Both the position numbers and the translations under genes were made by a program. A stretch of 14,252 bases of DNA, taken from contig JAWOBE010000185.1 in assembly GCA_046498185.1 (NCBI GenBank), positions 1 to 14,252 of the forward strand, given 5' to 3'. The notes under the pieces were generated by a model. That model did no database searches. It saw nothing but the letters and a program-made list of their open reading frames with translations, and had not been told where the DNA came from. Numbering within the stretch: the stretch's first letter is position 1; each line of letters begins with the position of its first letter. Positions 6,245 to 12,317 of this stretch are shown one piece after another. The DNA comes from CAYXDR01 sp046498185. Lineage in GTDB: Bacteria; Desulfobacterota; DSM-4660; Desulfatiglandales; Desulfatiglandaceae.

Positions 6245-6573
6245 GTAGGGGAGGGGTTTACCTGTCGGGCGTAGCCTTAGCGAAGACTGATCCCCTCCTG
6301 TGGCCCGTATGCGTACGGCGCCAAATCGTATTACGTAGGGGAGGGGTTTACCTGTCGGGCGTAGCCTTAGCGAAGACTGATCCCCTCCCGTGGCCCGTAT
6401 GCGCACGGCGCCAAATCGTATTATGTAGGGGAGGGGTTTACCTGTCGGGCGTAGCTTTAGCGAAGACTGATCCCCTCCCGTGGCCCGTATGCGCACGGCG
6501 CCAAATCGTATTACGTAGGGGAGGGGTTTACCTGTCGGGCGTAGCTTTAGCGAAGACTGATCCCCTCCCGTGC
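6245..6573. repeat. 90-bp tandem repeat, about 3.65 units
   Basis: Unit starts at 6245, 6335, 6425 and 6515, an exact 90-bp period with a few substitutions. Each unit begins GTAGGGGAGGGGTTTA, then holds a 30-bp insert (CCTGTCGGGCG...AAGACTGA), then TCCCCTCCCGTGGCCCGTAT and GCGCACGGCGCCAAATCGTA. Without the insert, the first part equals the GGGGAGGGG palindrome found at 2115, 11971 and 12121, so the array is that palindrome with a loop insertion, amplified. Since 90 is a multiple of three, both strands stay open and give 30-residue repeats; I do not regard these as genes. It is not CRISPR-like, as there are no variable spacers. Confidence 0.85.
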
Positions 6574-6714
6574 TTTTTTCGACCAGCTAAGAGCTAAAGG
6601 CTAATGGCTAAAAGCTAGCATCTAAAAGTGCTTTTTTCGACCAGCTAAGAGCTAAAGGCTAATGGCTAAAAGCTAGCATCTAAAAGCTAGCATCTAAAAG
6701 CTAGCATCTAGAAG
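6571..6714. repeat. 58-bp tandem duplication and 14-bp tandem repeats
   Basis: Two back-to-back identical 58-bp units (6571-6628 and 6629-6686) starting TGCTTTTTTCGACCAGCTAA, made largely of GCTAANN heptamers. They are followed by further 14-bp units CTAGCATCTAAAAG (6673-6686, 6687-6700, and 6701-6714 with one change). The same 58-bp unit is at 2774-2831 and, one base shorter, at 8650-8706. Confidence 0.8.
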
Positions 6715-6719
6715 CTGCA

Positions 6720-6739
6720 GCGCGGTTTTCAACCGCGAT
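6720..6739 (+). repeat. REP-like palindrome, copy 2 (headless)
   Basis: GCGCGGTTTTCAACCGCGAT: the same stem-loop (GCGGTT-TTC-AACCGC) and GAT tail as the copies at 8950 and 11572, but preceded by CTGCA instead of TGTGGGA. Confidence 0.55.
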
Positions 6740-6745
6740 CATAAC

Positions 6746-6779
6746 AAAAAGCCAGCTCCTTTATCAGGAACCGGCTTTG
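6746..6779 (-). terminator. Rho-independent terminator of the FKBP gene
   Basis: On the minus strand AAAGCCGGTTCCT, a GATA loop, and AGGAGCTGGCTTTTT form a long stem with a run of T at its 3' side. It lies about 35 bases past the FKBP stop codon. Confidence 0.75.
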
Positions 6780-6812
6780 TTCAATCTTGCGGTTGTTATC
6801 TTGCCTTGAAAT

Positions 6813-7277
6813 TTACTCGGCGCTTGGAGCCTGTGGTTGGGTCGGTGTGTCGCTGATGTTCACGACCTGGATCTCGAAATTCAGCGTTTTACCGGCAAGA
6901 GGGTGGTTCATATCTATCTTTATTTCATTTTCATCGGCTTCCGACACCCATACCGGCACCTGTTCTCCCGAGGAAGTTTTCAGTGCCAGCGTGTCCCCGA
7001 CCTTTGGGTCCAGTCCTTCAGGGAGATCGGAGCGTTGAAACGACCGCTGAAGGTTTTCATCATGTTGACCATACGCTTTTTCGGGTTCGAGTGTAAAATT
7101 TTTGGTTTCGTTTTCTTCCATGTCGCGCAGGGCCTCATCGAAACCTGGGATGACGGTGCCTGCGCCGACCTGGACTTCCAGCGGTTGCCTTCCTTGGCTT
7201 GTGTCGAAAACCTCGCCGTCGGGAAGCTTCCCTGTATAATGCACCGTGACGAAATCCCCTTCCTGTACTTTTTTCAT
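6813..7277 (-). CDS. FKBP-type peptidyl-prolyl cis-trans isomerase, SlyD-like
   Basis: A 154-residue protein that catalyses cis-trans isomerisation of peptidyl-proline bonds and probably acts as a cytoplasmic folding chaperone. The FKBP core is clear: VHYTGKLPDGEVFDTS (12-27) with Y14 and D25 at the usual active-site positions, and VIPGFDEAL (42-50). The insert-in-flap chaperone domain of SlyD/FkpB proteins follows (about 66-122, EKAYGQHDE... to VGDTLAL), and the signature DMNHPLAGKTLNFEI closes the fold. The last 15 residues are a Pro/Gln-rich tail, not the His/Cys-rich nickel-binding tail of E. coli SlyD, so no metal role is claimed. No signal peptide. AAGGAGG lies six bases before the ATG, a strong site suggesting high expression. 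It is a single-gene unit with its own terminator, divergent from the MBL-fold gene. Confidence 0.93.
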   Translation of the reverse strand: MKKVQEGDFVTVHYTGKLPDGEVFDTSQGRQPLEVQVGAGTVIPGFDEALRDMEENETKNFTLEPEKAYGQHDENLQRSFQRSDLPEGLDPKVGDTLALKTSSGEQVPVWVSEADENEIKIDMNHPLAGKTLNFEIQVVNISDTPTQPQAPSAE

Positions 7278-7309
7278 AATTCCTCCTTGAAGTTGATCGA
7301 TCTTACTTC

Positions 7310-7337
7310 ACCCTAAGTTCACAAACGAAGCTTTCAA
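7310..7337 (-). promoter_or_regulatory. Possible promoter for the FKBP gene
   Basis: On the minus strand TTGAAA (7332-7337), a 16-bp spacer and TAGGGT (7310-7315). The -35 box is good and the -10 box weak. The leader would be roughly 25-30 bases. Confidence 0.35.
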
Positions 7338-7420
7338 CCAAAAACTTGAAAAAATCCGGAAAAGAGGGTGGCACCGCCAATTGTTTCCATCCTGAAATGC
7401 CGGATGGAGACTAATTATCC

Positions 7421-7448
7421 TTGCAGAGAAACGGCGAATGAATATAAA
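7421..7448 (+). promoter_or_regulatory. Possible promoter for the MBL-fold hydrolase gene
   Basis: TTGCAG (7421-7426), a 16-bp spacer and TATAAA (7443-7448). A start near 7455 would leave about 50 bases before the ATG at 7508 and would exclude the weaker GTG start at 7463 from having a proper ribosome site. Confidence 0.45.
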
Positions 7449-7507
7449 GACATTATAGGGATGTGACTTCATATTTTCCGGCCCGAGAAGAAGCCGGAGG
7501 CAGTTGG

Positions 7508-8407
7508 ATGAGGAAAACCGTGGATTATTCAATTCAAAAAGTGGCTCCCGGGGTGTTTTTGGTGCGTGGACGCAACAAGGGAAAATTTCCTTCTTCGTGT
7601 TCAGTGGTTATTGATAGCGGACGGACCGCTTTGATAGATGCCGGCTGCGGGGAAGAAGCATTGGCTATGATTGCTGGGAAATGGAACCTGGACTTTGTTA
7701 TCCTGTCCCATGGTCACCCTGATCATTGCTCCGGTGCCTACCTGTTTCCGGCCGACCTGCTGTGGTGTCCACGGGAGAGCATAGATACAACCGGGAATAT
7801 TCGTGCGATGGCCGAACGTTACGTCTTGCATGAACTCCGGGAAGAATGGATCATTTTTGTGAAAAAGGAGATGGGTTTTAAGGATTTCAAGATCGCGAAT
7901 ACGTTTGAAGATTTTCACAGGTTCGATTTGGGTGGGCAGTTGCTTGAAGCTTTTCGATGCCCCGGGCACACCGAGGACCACTATTGCTTTCGCCTGATTG
8001 GCACCGGAATCGTCTTCAGCACCGATATCGACCTGACGTCTTTCGGTCCCTGGTATGCAAACGAAGAATCGGACATCGAGAAATTCAAGCAATCCATCAG
8101 GTTTCTGAAAAACAGCAGACCCGATTGCGTGGTTTCGTCTCATATGGGAATTATAAGGCAGGGGATAGAGGAGAAATTTGACCGATTCCTGGACGCATTC
8201 GATCAACGGGAGAGTCGGATAATCTCATCGCTTGACATCCCCAGGAGCATGGAGGAATTGCTGGACCTGGCACTCATATATCGGAAATATCCAAATCGCC
8301 AGAGATTACTTCGTGGATGGGAGACCACGATGGTAAAAAAACACCTGGACCGCCTTGTTCGCCTAGGGTTAGTGGGCCAGGAGAACGGTAAATATATCAA
8401 GATGTAG
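7508..8407 (+). CDS. Metallo-beta-lactamase-fold hydrolase
   Basis: A 299-residue protein of the metallo-beta-lactamase superfamily with a glyoxalase II-like binuclear metal site: SHGHPDH (67-73) supplies H68, H70, D72 and H73, CPGHTEDH supplies H154, FSTDID supplies D173, and SSHMG supplies H212. A C-terminal segment (about 245-299, MEELLDLALIYRKYP... ending VKKHLDRLVRLGLV...YIKM) looks like the winged-helix tail of LACTB2-like members. The substrate is unknown; thioesters, nucleic acids and lactones are all possible in this superfamily. The open frame reaches a GTG at 7463, but GGAGG seven bases before the ATG at 7508 and a start of homology near KVAPGVFLVRG favour the later site. No signal peptide, so probably cytoplasmic. 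Divergent from the FKBP gene. Confidence 0.9.
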   Translation: MRKTVDYSIQKVAPGVFLVRGRNKGKFPSSCSVVIDSGRTALIDAGCGEEALAMIAGKWNLDFVILSHGHPDHCSGAYLFPADLLWCPRESIDTTGNIRAMAERYVLHELREEWIIFVKKEMGFKDFKIANTFEDFHRFDLGGQLLEAFRCPGHTEDHYCFRLIGTGIVFSTDIDLTSFGPWYANEESDIEKFKQSIRFLKNSRPDCVVSSHMGIIRQGIEEKFDRFLDAFDQRESRIISSLDIPRSMEELLDLALIYRKYPNRQRLLRGWETTMVKKHLDRLVRLGLVGQENGKYIKM

Positions 8408-8452
8408 GAAAACTGTCGAAATTGGAATCTCGCCCTACGACACATGTTATAT

Positions 8453-8706
8453 CGTTGTCAGTGGAGCGAAAGCGGAACGGTTGTCGTTGTCGTAATCGAT
8501 ATCCCTTCTTTCTTTCGGCGTCGGGGTATTTGGAGTGTCTAAACGCAGTTTTGGCCTGGTCCGCACCTGCTGGGGAGTCAGGAGTCAGGGGCCAGGGGCT
8601 AGGGGCCAGAATTCGGTATCGGTGTCGGTATCGTCTGTTTTTCATGTAGTGCTTTTTCGACCAGCTAAGAGCTAAAGGCTAATGGCTAAAAGCTAGCATC
8701 TAAAAG
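8453..8706. repeat. Composite intergenic repeat, copy 5
   Basis: TTGTCAGTGGAGCGAAAGCG, hexamers, a variant core (8530-8566, with GTCTAAAC and GTTTTGGC so the stem has lost pairs), GGGGAGTCAGG units, AGAATTCGGTATCGGTGTCG, the TCTGTTTTTCATGTAGTGC linker and the 57-bp heptamer segment (8650-8706). From about 8607 it is nearly identical to 2731-2832. Spurious small frames on both strands are left out. Confidence 0.75.
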
Positions 8707-8944
8707 TTGTCAGCGAAGCGGTTGTCGTTATCGTTGTCGTAATCGGGAGATTTCATTATCGAGGAATTTGGAGTGTCGAAACGATGTTTTGACCTGGCCC
8801 GCACCTGTTGGGGAGTCAGGAGCCAGGAGTCAGAATTCAGAATTCGGCGTCGGCGTCGGTATCGGAATCGGTGTTGTCTGTTTTTCATGCAGTGCCTTAC
8901 GATTCCGAATAGCTAATAGCTAACGGCTAAAAGCTAATCCCTAA
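8707..8944. repeat. Composite intergenic repeat, copy 6
   Basis: Abuts copy 5 in the same way copy 3 abuts copy 2: TTGTCAGCGAAGCGGTTGTC, hexamers, GGGAGATTTCA, the core hairpin (8768-8804), GAGTCAGG units, AGAATTC twice, GGCGTC hexamers, the linker and a heptamer tail (8910-8944). Confidence 0.75.
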
Positions 8945-8949
8945 TGTTC

Positions 8950-9026
8950 TGTGGGAGCGGTTTTCAACCGCGATTCCTGATGCAACTACAGGGGAAGCAA
9001 CATCGCGATTACAAATCGCTCCCACA
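8950..9026. repeat. Inverted pair of REP-like palindromes
   Basis: TGTGGGAGCGGTTTTCAACC... (8950-8974) faces its inverted counterpart ...AATCGCTCCCACA (9002-9026) across a 27-bp spacer. Each has its own short stem-loop, and the pair together can form a longer cruciform, as in the BIME pairs of gammaproteobacteria. It lies about 60 bp upstream of the alpha/beta hydrolase gene. Confidence 0.7.
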
Positions 9027-9089
9027 GCGCTTTGTCCGATGGTTGCATTTTTATGATAATATTCCCATTTACATGAGGCAGGAGAATAT

Positions 9090-9701
9090 ATGGCACAGGA
9101 AATTGTATTTATCGAACAGGGCGGTCCCCGGCTCGAATGCCTTCTCGAAGAGGAGAAGGGCAGGCGAGCAGTGGTAATAACACATCCTCACCCTCTTTAC
9201 GGTGGGGATATGTACAACGATGTGGTCGAAACCGTTTCACAGGCATACAAAAATAACGGTTTTACTTGTATGCGATTTAACTTCCGCGGAGTAGGCCGAA
9301 GCGGCGGCTTTTACGACCATGGTGACGGGGAGAGGGTCGATGTGCTCCGGGCGCTGGAGCATCTTATGGATATGGGGAAATCCGACCTCCACCTTGCGGG
9401 GTATTCGTTCGGCGCCTGGATCAACGGGGCGGCGCTGCAGCTTTCCGAACAAGTGGCCTGTATGGTCATGGTTTCGCCGCCGGTGGCGGTTTTGGACTTC
9501 GATGAGATGAAGCCGGATGAACGCATAAAACTCGTTGTAGCCGGCTCGGGGGACGATATGACGCCTGAATCCATGCTCCGGGACGCTTGTGGGGACTGGA
9601 ACCCCAAGGCTCGGCTGGAAATAGTGGATGGAGCTGATCATTTTTACGGGGGTCGGTTGCCGCAGCTCGGACGGATTATCGGTGAATTCCTGCAAGCATG
9701 A
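9090..9701 (+). CDS. Alpha/beta hydrolase (COG2945-like)
   Basis: A 203-residue compact alpha/beta hydrolase without a large lid domain. An HPHPLYGG segment (32-39) sits where the oxyanion-hole strand is expected, FNFRGVGRSGG (63-73) is typical of this group, the nucleophile elbow is GYSFG with S106, the acid is probably D155 or D156 (GSGDD), and the catalytic His is H184 in GADHFY. The catalytic triad is therefore intact. Members are predicted esterases or dienelactone-hydrolase-like enzymes; the substrate is unknown. GGAG lies 6 bases before the ATG. No signal peptide. The MarR-family gene follows on the same strand after 103 bp with a possible terminator between, so co-regulation is possible but not shown. 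Confidence 0.9.
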   Translation: MAQEIVFIEQGGPRLECLLEEEKGRRAVVITHPHPLYGGDMYNDVVETVSQAYKNNGFTCMRFNFRGVGRSGGFYDHGDGERVDVLRALEHLMDMGKSDLHLAGYSFGAWINGAALQLSEQVACMVMVSPPVAVLDFDEMKPDERIKLVVAGSGDDMTPESMLRDACGDWNPKARLEIVDGADHFYGGRLPQLGRIIGEFLQA

Positions 9702-9750
9702 AATATTCAGTTGCAACTTTCAATCCGGACGTGGTAGGAATTTGCGACAT

Positions 9751-9778
9751 CCCGGCGGACGGAGAACACCGGGTTTTT
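9751..9778 (+). terminator. Possible weak terminator after the hydrolase gene
   Basis: CCCGG (9751-9755), a 13-base loop, CCGGG (9769-9773), then TTTTT. The stem is only 5 bp. A TATAAT at 9789-9794 sits too close to the next ribosome site to be a convincing promoter. Confidence 0.4.
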
Positions 9779-9807
9779 GATTAGTCATTATAATAGGAGA
9801 ATTCGTG

Positions 9808-10302
9808 ATGGAATCCGGGGCTCTGGATGCGGGCGATAGCCGCGTATCCGAAATCACCAGGGAAGCGCAAATGAAGGAAGTCATTTTTTCGATTCGCAGG
9901 CTGATGCAGGCCGGAGAAATGTACACCAAGGAGCTGGGCAAAAAATACCAGGTGAGCGCTCCCCAGCTTTACTGTTTACTCACGCTCAACGATCACGGCC
10001 CTCTGCCTCCGTCTCAAATCGCCCGTCATATACTGGTGAAATCGAGCACGGTAACCGGCATCGTCGACAGGCTGGAGCAGAAGGGGCTTGTCCAGCGTGT
10101 CCGAAATTCCCGGGATCGCAGGATCATCAATATCGAACTGACCGAAAAGGGCAGGGCCTTGGCCGGGAACGCCCCTCCCCCGATACAGCGCACTATAATG
10201 GACGGGTTGAAAAGGGTTTCCGACGGGCAGTTGACCGAGATAACCCGTGGCTTGAAGCTGCTTACGGATATGCTGGATGTTTGCGACCTGGAGGTGGAAT
10301 AG
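9808..10302 (+). CDS. MarR-family transcriptional regulator
   Basis: A 164-residue protein with the MarR winged helix-turn-helix layout: dimerisation helices at both ends, helix-turn-helix at about 68-95 (PSQIARHILVKSSTVTGIVD...LEQKGLV), and the wing at 97-115 with the family's DRR signature (103-105, NSRDRRIINIELTEKG). MarR proteins bind palindromic operators as dimers, usually repressing a neighbouring gene until a small ligand or oxidant releases them. The likeliest partners are the upstream hydrolase or itself; no clean operator palindrome was seen in the 9702-9804 gap. GTG at 9805 directly precedes the ATG at 9808; AGGAG (9795-9799) fits either, and ATG is preferred. The gene ends two bases from the end of the converging TraB-like gene. 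Confidence 0.92.
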   Translation: MESGALDAGDSRVSEITREAQMKEVIFSIRRLMQAGEMYTKELGKKYQVSAPQLYCLLTLNDHGPLPPSQIARHILVKSSTVTGIVDRLEQKGLVQRVRNSRDRRIINIELTEKGRALAGNAPPPIQRTIMDGLKRVSDGQLTEITRGLKLLTDMLDVCDLEVE

Positions 10303-10304
10303 GT

Positions 10305-11477
10305 TCAAGCCAGGATTCTGGCCATTAAGGGGATCGCTATGAAGGTCCCCGCCGAGCTTCCGAGATTCGTGAATACGACGACCAGCAGAATCCTCGTGAT
10401 CTTGTTTTTCCAGAAACCTTTTATAGACACTATGTCTTCGGTCAGGCGCTCGAAATCCTTTACCCTTGGTTTTCGAGTCATGGCCTCGACGAGTCCGGCC
10501 ACCCACCCTGCGGCTATCATCGGGTTTATGGATGTGATCGGAGCCGCGGCAACAGCGCTGATTATTGTAACCGGGTGCGCGAGCGCGAGCGCCGCCCCGA
10601 GGCCTGCCAGGACACCGTTTGCAATCACCCACCAGATTATCATGCCGGTCGCGGCTTCCGTGCCGGCCTTTAAGAAACCTGCGATCACCAGGGCGACGAT
10701 TCCCGCGGGGATACCCCATTTTAAAATCGAGAACGTTTTTCCACGCGGGGGAAGGTATTCCAGGTCGGTGATATCGAGCGGTTTTTCCCAGTTCGCCAGG
10801 ATGCCCGGAACATGGCCCGCACCTGCGACCGCCACTATTTTCCGGCCGGGTGCGTTTCGGATTTTGAATGCCAGGTAGCGATCGCGTTCATCTATCAACA
10901 CCTGTTTAACCACGGGTAGGTCGCGAGCCATTTCCGCAAGAACGCTTTCGAGCATGTCCTGTTCTTTGAGTTTTTCGACATCTTCCTCGGATATGTCCGA
11001 AGCGCCCGGGATAGACATGAGCAGGTTGAATGCAAGCTTGATTTTCGCCCAGAGGCCGAGGTTTCTCCAGGTTCGCGCAAGCGTCGTGCGGATATCCCTG
11101 TCCGCCAGCCAGATTTCGGCTCCGCAATTTTCGGCCGCCTTTATTGCCCGCAGCATTTCTTCGCCTGGGCGGACACCGAGCTTTCGTGCGATTTTACGCT
11201 GGAAAGAGGCCAACAGAAGGTTGGAGAGAAGCACCATGGCTTTCTTTTCCTTGACGACCTTTATCAGGTCTGTTTCCTTCCATCGATCCGGCTGCGTCAG
11301 TGCCTGGTACCTGGAAGAGCAGAGTTCCACGCATACCGTGTCGGGGTGCTCCTGATCTATCACCTGTTCGACCAGGTTTGCGCTTTCTATCGACACATGC
11401 GCTGTTCCAACGAGAACAATTTCCTTGTCTTCAAAAAAAAGACGATGAACTGCTGAGCTATTGTCGAGTCGATCCAA
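10305..11477 (-). CDS. TraB-family membrane protein
   Basis: A 390-residue protein of the TraB/PrgY group (pheromone-shutdown-related TraB). The N-terminal domain carries the family motifs GTAHVS (24-29), VCVELCSSRY (48-57, with E51) and GAGHVPG (219-225, with H222), all conserved in the TIKI/TraB/GumN superfamily and proposed to form a metal-dependent hydrolase site. The C-terminal part has hydrophobic segments: WGIPAGIVALVIAGFL, WWVIANGVLAGLGAALALAH, a long Ala/Ile-rich stretch and ILLVVVFTNLGSSAGTFIA near the end, implying several membrane spans. Bacterial function is not established. The start is TTG at 11477: there is no ATG before the first motif, and AAGGAG lies 10 bases upstream. A promoter is visible at 11511-11539. 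It converges on the MarR gene with a 2-bp gap. Confidence 0.88.
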   Translation of the reverse strand: MDRLDNSSAVHRLFFEDKEIVLVGTAHVSIESANLVEQVIDQEHPDTVCVELCSSRYQALTQPDRWKETDLIKVVKEKKAMVLLSNLLLASFQRKIARKLGVRPGEEMLRAIKAAENCGAEIWLADRDIRTTLARTWRNLGLWAKIKLAFNLLMSIPGASDISEEDVEKLKEQDMLESVLAEMARDLPVVKQVLIDERDRYLAFKIRNAPGRKIVAVAGAGHVPGILANWEKPLDITDLEYLPPRGKTFSILKWGIPAGIVALVIAGFLKAGTEAATGMIIWWVIANGVLAGLGAALALAHPVTIISAVAAAPITSINPMIAAGWVAGLVEAMTRKPRVKDFERLTEDIVSIKGFWKNKITRILLVVVFTNLGSSAGTFIAIPLMARILA

Positions 11478-11510
11478 TATCAGTATACTCCTTGTTTTCG
11501 GAAAGGCTTT

Positions 11511-11539
11511 GCATTATCACATTGGCTTCTGGTTTCCAA
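11511..11539 (-). promoter_or_regulatory. Sigma70-type promoter for the TraB-like gene
   Basis: On the minus strand TTGGAA (11534-11539), a 17-bp spacer and TAATGC (11511-11516). It gives a short leader of about 25-30 bases that includes AAGGAG. A palindrome AACCTCGAGGTT lies just upstream (11555-11566). Confidence 0.45.
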
Positions 11540-11571
11540 GAGGTATTTCGAGGAAACCTCGAGGTTCCGTT

Positions 11572-11596
11572 TGTGGGAGCGGTTTTCAACCGCGAT
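11572..11596 (+). repeat. REP-like palindrome, copy 5
   Basis: TGTGGGAGCGGTTTTCAACC plus GCGAT, identical over 25 bases to the copy at 8950-8974. The next 35 bases (11597-11632) are simple GTGTTAGTGTTGG-type sequence without a recognisable feature. Confidence 0.65.
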
Positions 11597-11632
11597 TTCG
11601 CCGCTCCGCGACGGTGTTAGTGTTGGTGTTAG

Positions 11633-11912
11633 TGGCGCCTGCGGCGCGGGGTTTGAGAAATGTTAGACAGGATTGACAGGATTTTGAGGATGTTGGTCTC
11701 GCGCCAAGGCGCCCCGGTTGAACACCCAAAGGGTCCCGGTTCAACAGGGTAAACAGAGAAAAGCAGGAACAGCGGGAAGCGTAAACTCATCGGTGAAGGG
11801 CGATGAGGATATACGCCCGGGAAAATAAACAGGTTCATTTTCCCGAACGAACATCCTCCTCTGCACCTGTGGTAAACCACCGGTGCCCTCGAAGCGAGGG
11901 TTCACTGATGAG
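11633..11912. repeat. Structured dispersed repeat, copy B (280 bp)
   Basis: Second copy of the element at 3821-4142, in the same orientation. The 5' part is shorter, having lost pieces in the AAGACGC region and after TTCAACAGGG. The 127-bp 3' module (11786-11912) has the same length as in copy A. Terminal inverted repeats are CTCATCGGTGAA and TTCACTGATGAG. The 9-bp stem (11818-11845) and the CACCTGTGGT/ACCACCGGTG stem are retained. CCCTC-GAAGC-GAGGG forms a better fourth hairpin than in copy A. Confidence 0.7.
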
Positions 11913-11917
11913 CGCAC

Positions 11918-12007
11918 GCGGGAGGGGGTAAACCCCTCCCCTACGAAAATAATTCGCACCTGGGGATGTAGGGGAGGGGTTTATCCCCTCCCGTGCCCCT
12001 TGAGCTC
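11918..12007. repeat. Facing pair of GGGGAGGGG palindromes (P2 and P3)
   Basis: CGCGGGAGGGGGTAAACCCC... (11918-11944) is in reverse orientation to GGGGATGTAGGGGAGGGGTT... (11962-12007). P3 matches P1 at 2107-2151 closely, including its CTTGAGCTC tail, and both are followed by TTGTCAGTGGAGCGCAAGCG. Confidence 0.65.
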
Positions 12008-12011
12008 AATC

Positions 12012-12189
12012 GTTGTCAGTGGAGCGCAAGCGAAACGGTTGTCGTTGTCGTAATCGATATTCTCTCGGCGTCGGCGTCGGTATCGGCTGTTTTGAAGGTA
12101 ATGCCCGCGGGCGGGGATGTAGGGGAGGGGTTTATCCCCTCCCTTGGCCCTTTTGGAGTGTCGAAACGATGTTTTGACCTGGCCCGCAC
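12012..12189. repeat. Rearranged composite repeat with palindrome P4
   Basis: TTGTCAGTGGAGCGCAAGCG, TCGTTG hexamers, GGCGTC hexamers and the TTTTGAAGGTAATGCCCGCG linker come first, then the GGGGAGGGG palindrome (12113-12148) and only then the 37-bp core (12153-12189). Module order thus differs from copies 2, 3, 5 and 6, as though a palindrome unit had inserted before the core. Confidence 0.6.
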
Positions 12190-12205
12190 GCCCTCTCTCT
12201 CTCAC

Positions 12206-12275
12206 TCGGCGTCGGTATCGATCTTTGATCGCGGCTCCGTTTCAACCCCGATCCCGATATCGACCCCGACGCCGA
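12206..12275. repeat. Inverted hexamer arrays forming a hairpin upstream of icd
   Basis: TCGGCGTCGG (12206-12215) and CCGACGCCGA (12266-12275) are a perfect 10-bp inverted pair, and pairing continues imperfectly inward through GTATCGATC and GATATCGACC. It ends 42 bases before the icd start. No convincing promoter was found between it and the gene. Confidence 0.5.
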
Positions 12276-12317
12276 ATGATAAGGCTTGAACATGACTCGA
12301 ACGAAAGGAGCTTTAAC

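Noticed and set aside
6245..6573. CRISPR-like array
   Set aside because: Units are tandem and contiguous with no variable spacers, and no cas gene is present.
6193..6597. Open frame with 30-residue tandem repeats (and a counterpart on the other strand, 6164-6496)
   Set aside because: Both strands are open only because the DNA repeat period is 90 bp; there is no ribosome site and the composition follows the repeats, not a protein.
8944..9177. 77-codon plus-strand frame overlapping the alpha/beta hydrolase start
   Set aside because: It covers the REP pair and overlaps a strongly supported gene in another frame, with no domain signal.
9789..9794. Perfect TATAAT before the MarR gene
   Set aside because: No -35 box lies 16-18 bp upstream, and a transcript starting there would lose the AGGAG ribosome site.
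12144..12317. N-terminal extension of isocitrate dehydrogenase by 58 residues
   Set aside because: The extension is Arg-rich translated repeat sequence; a good ribosome site precedes TTG at 12318 and the family N-terminus begins there.
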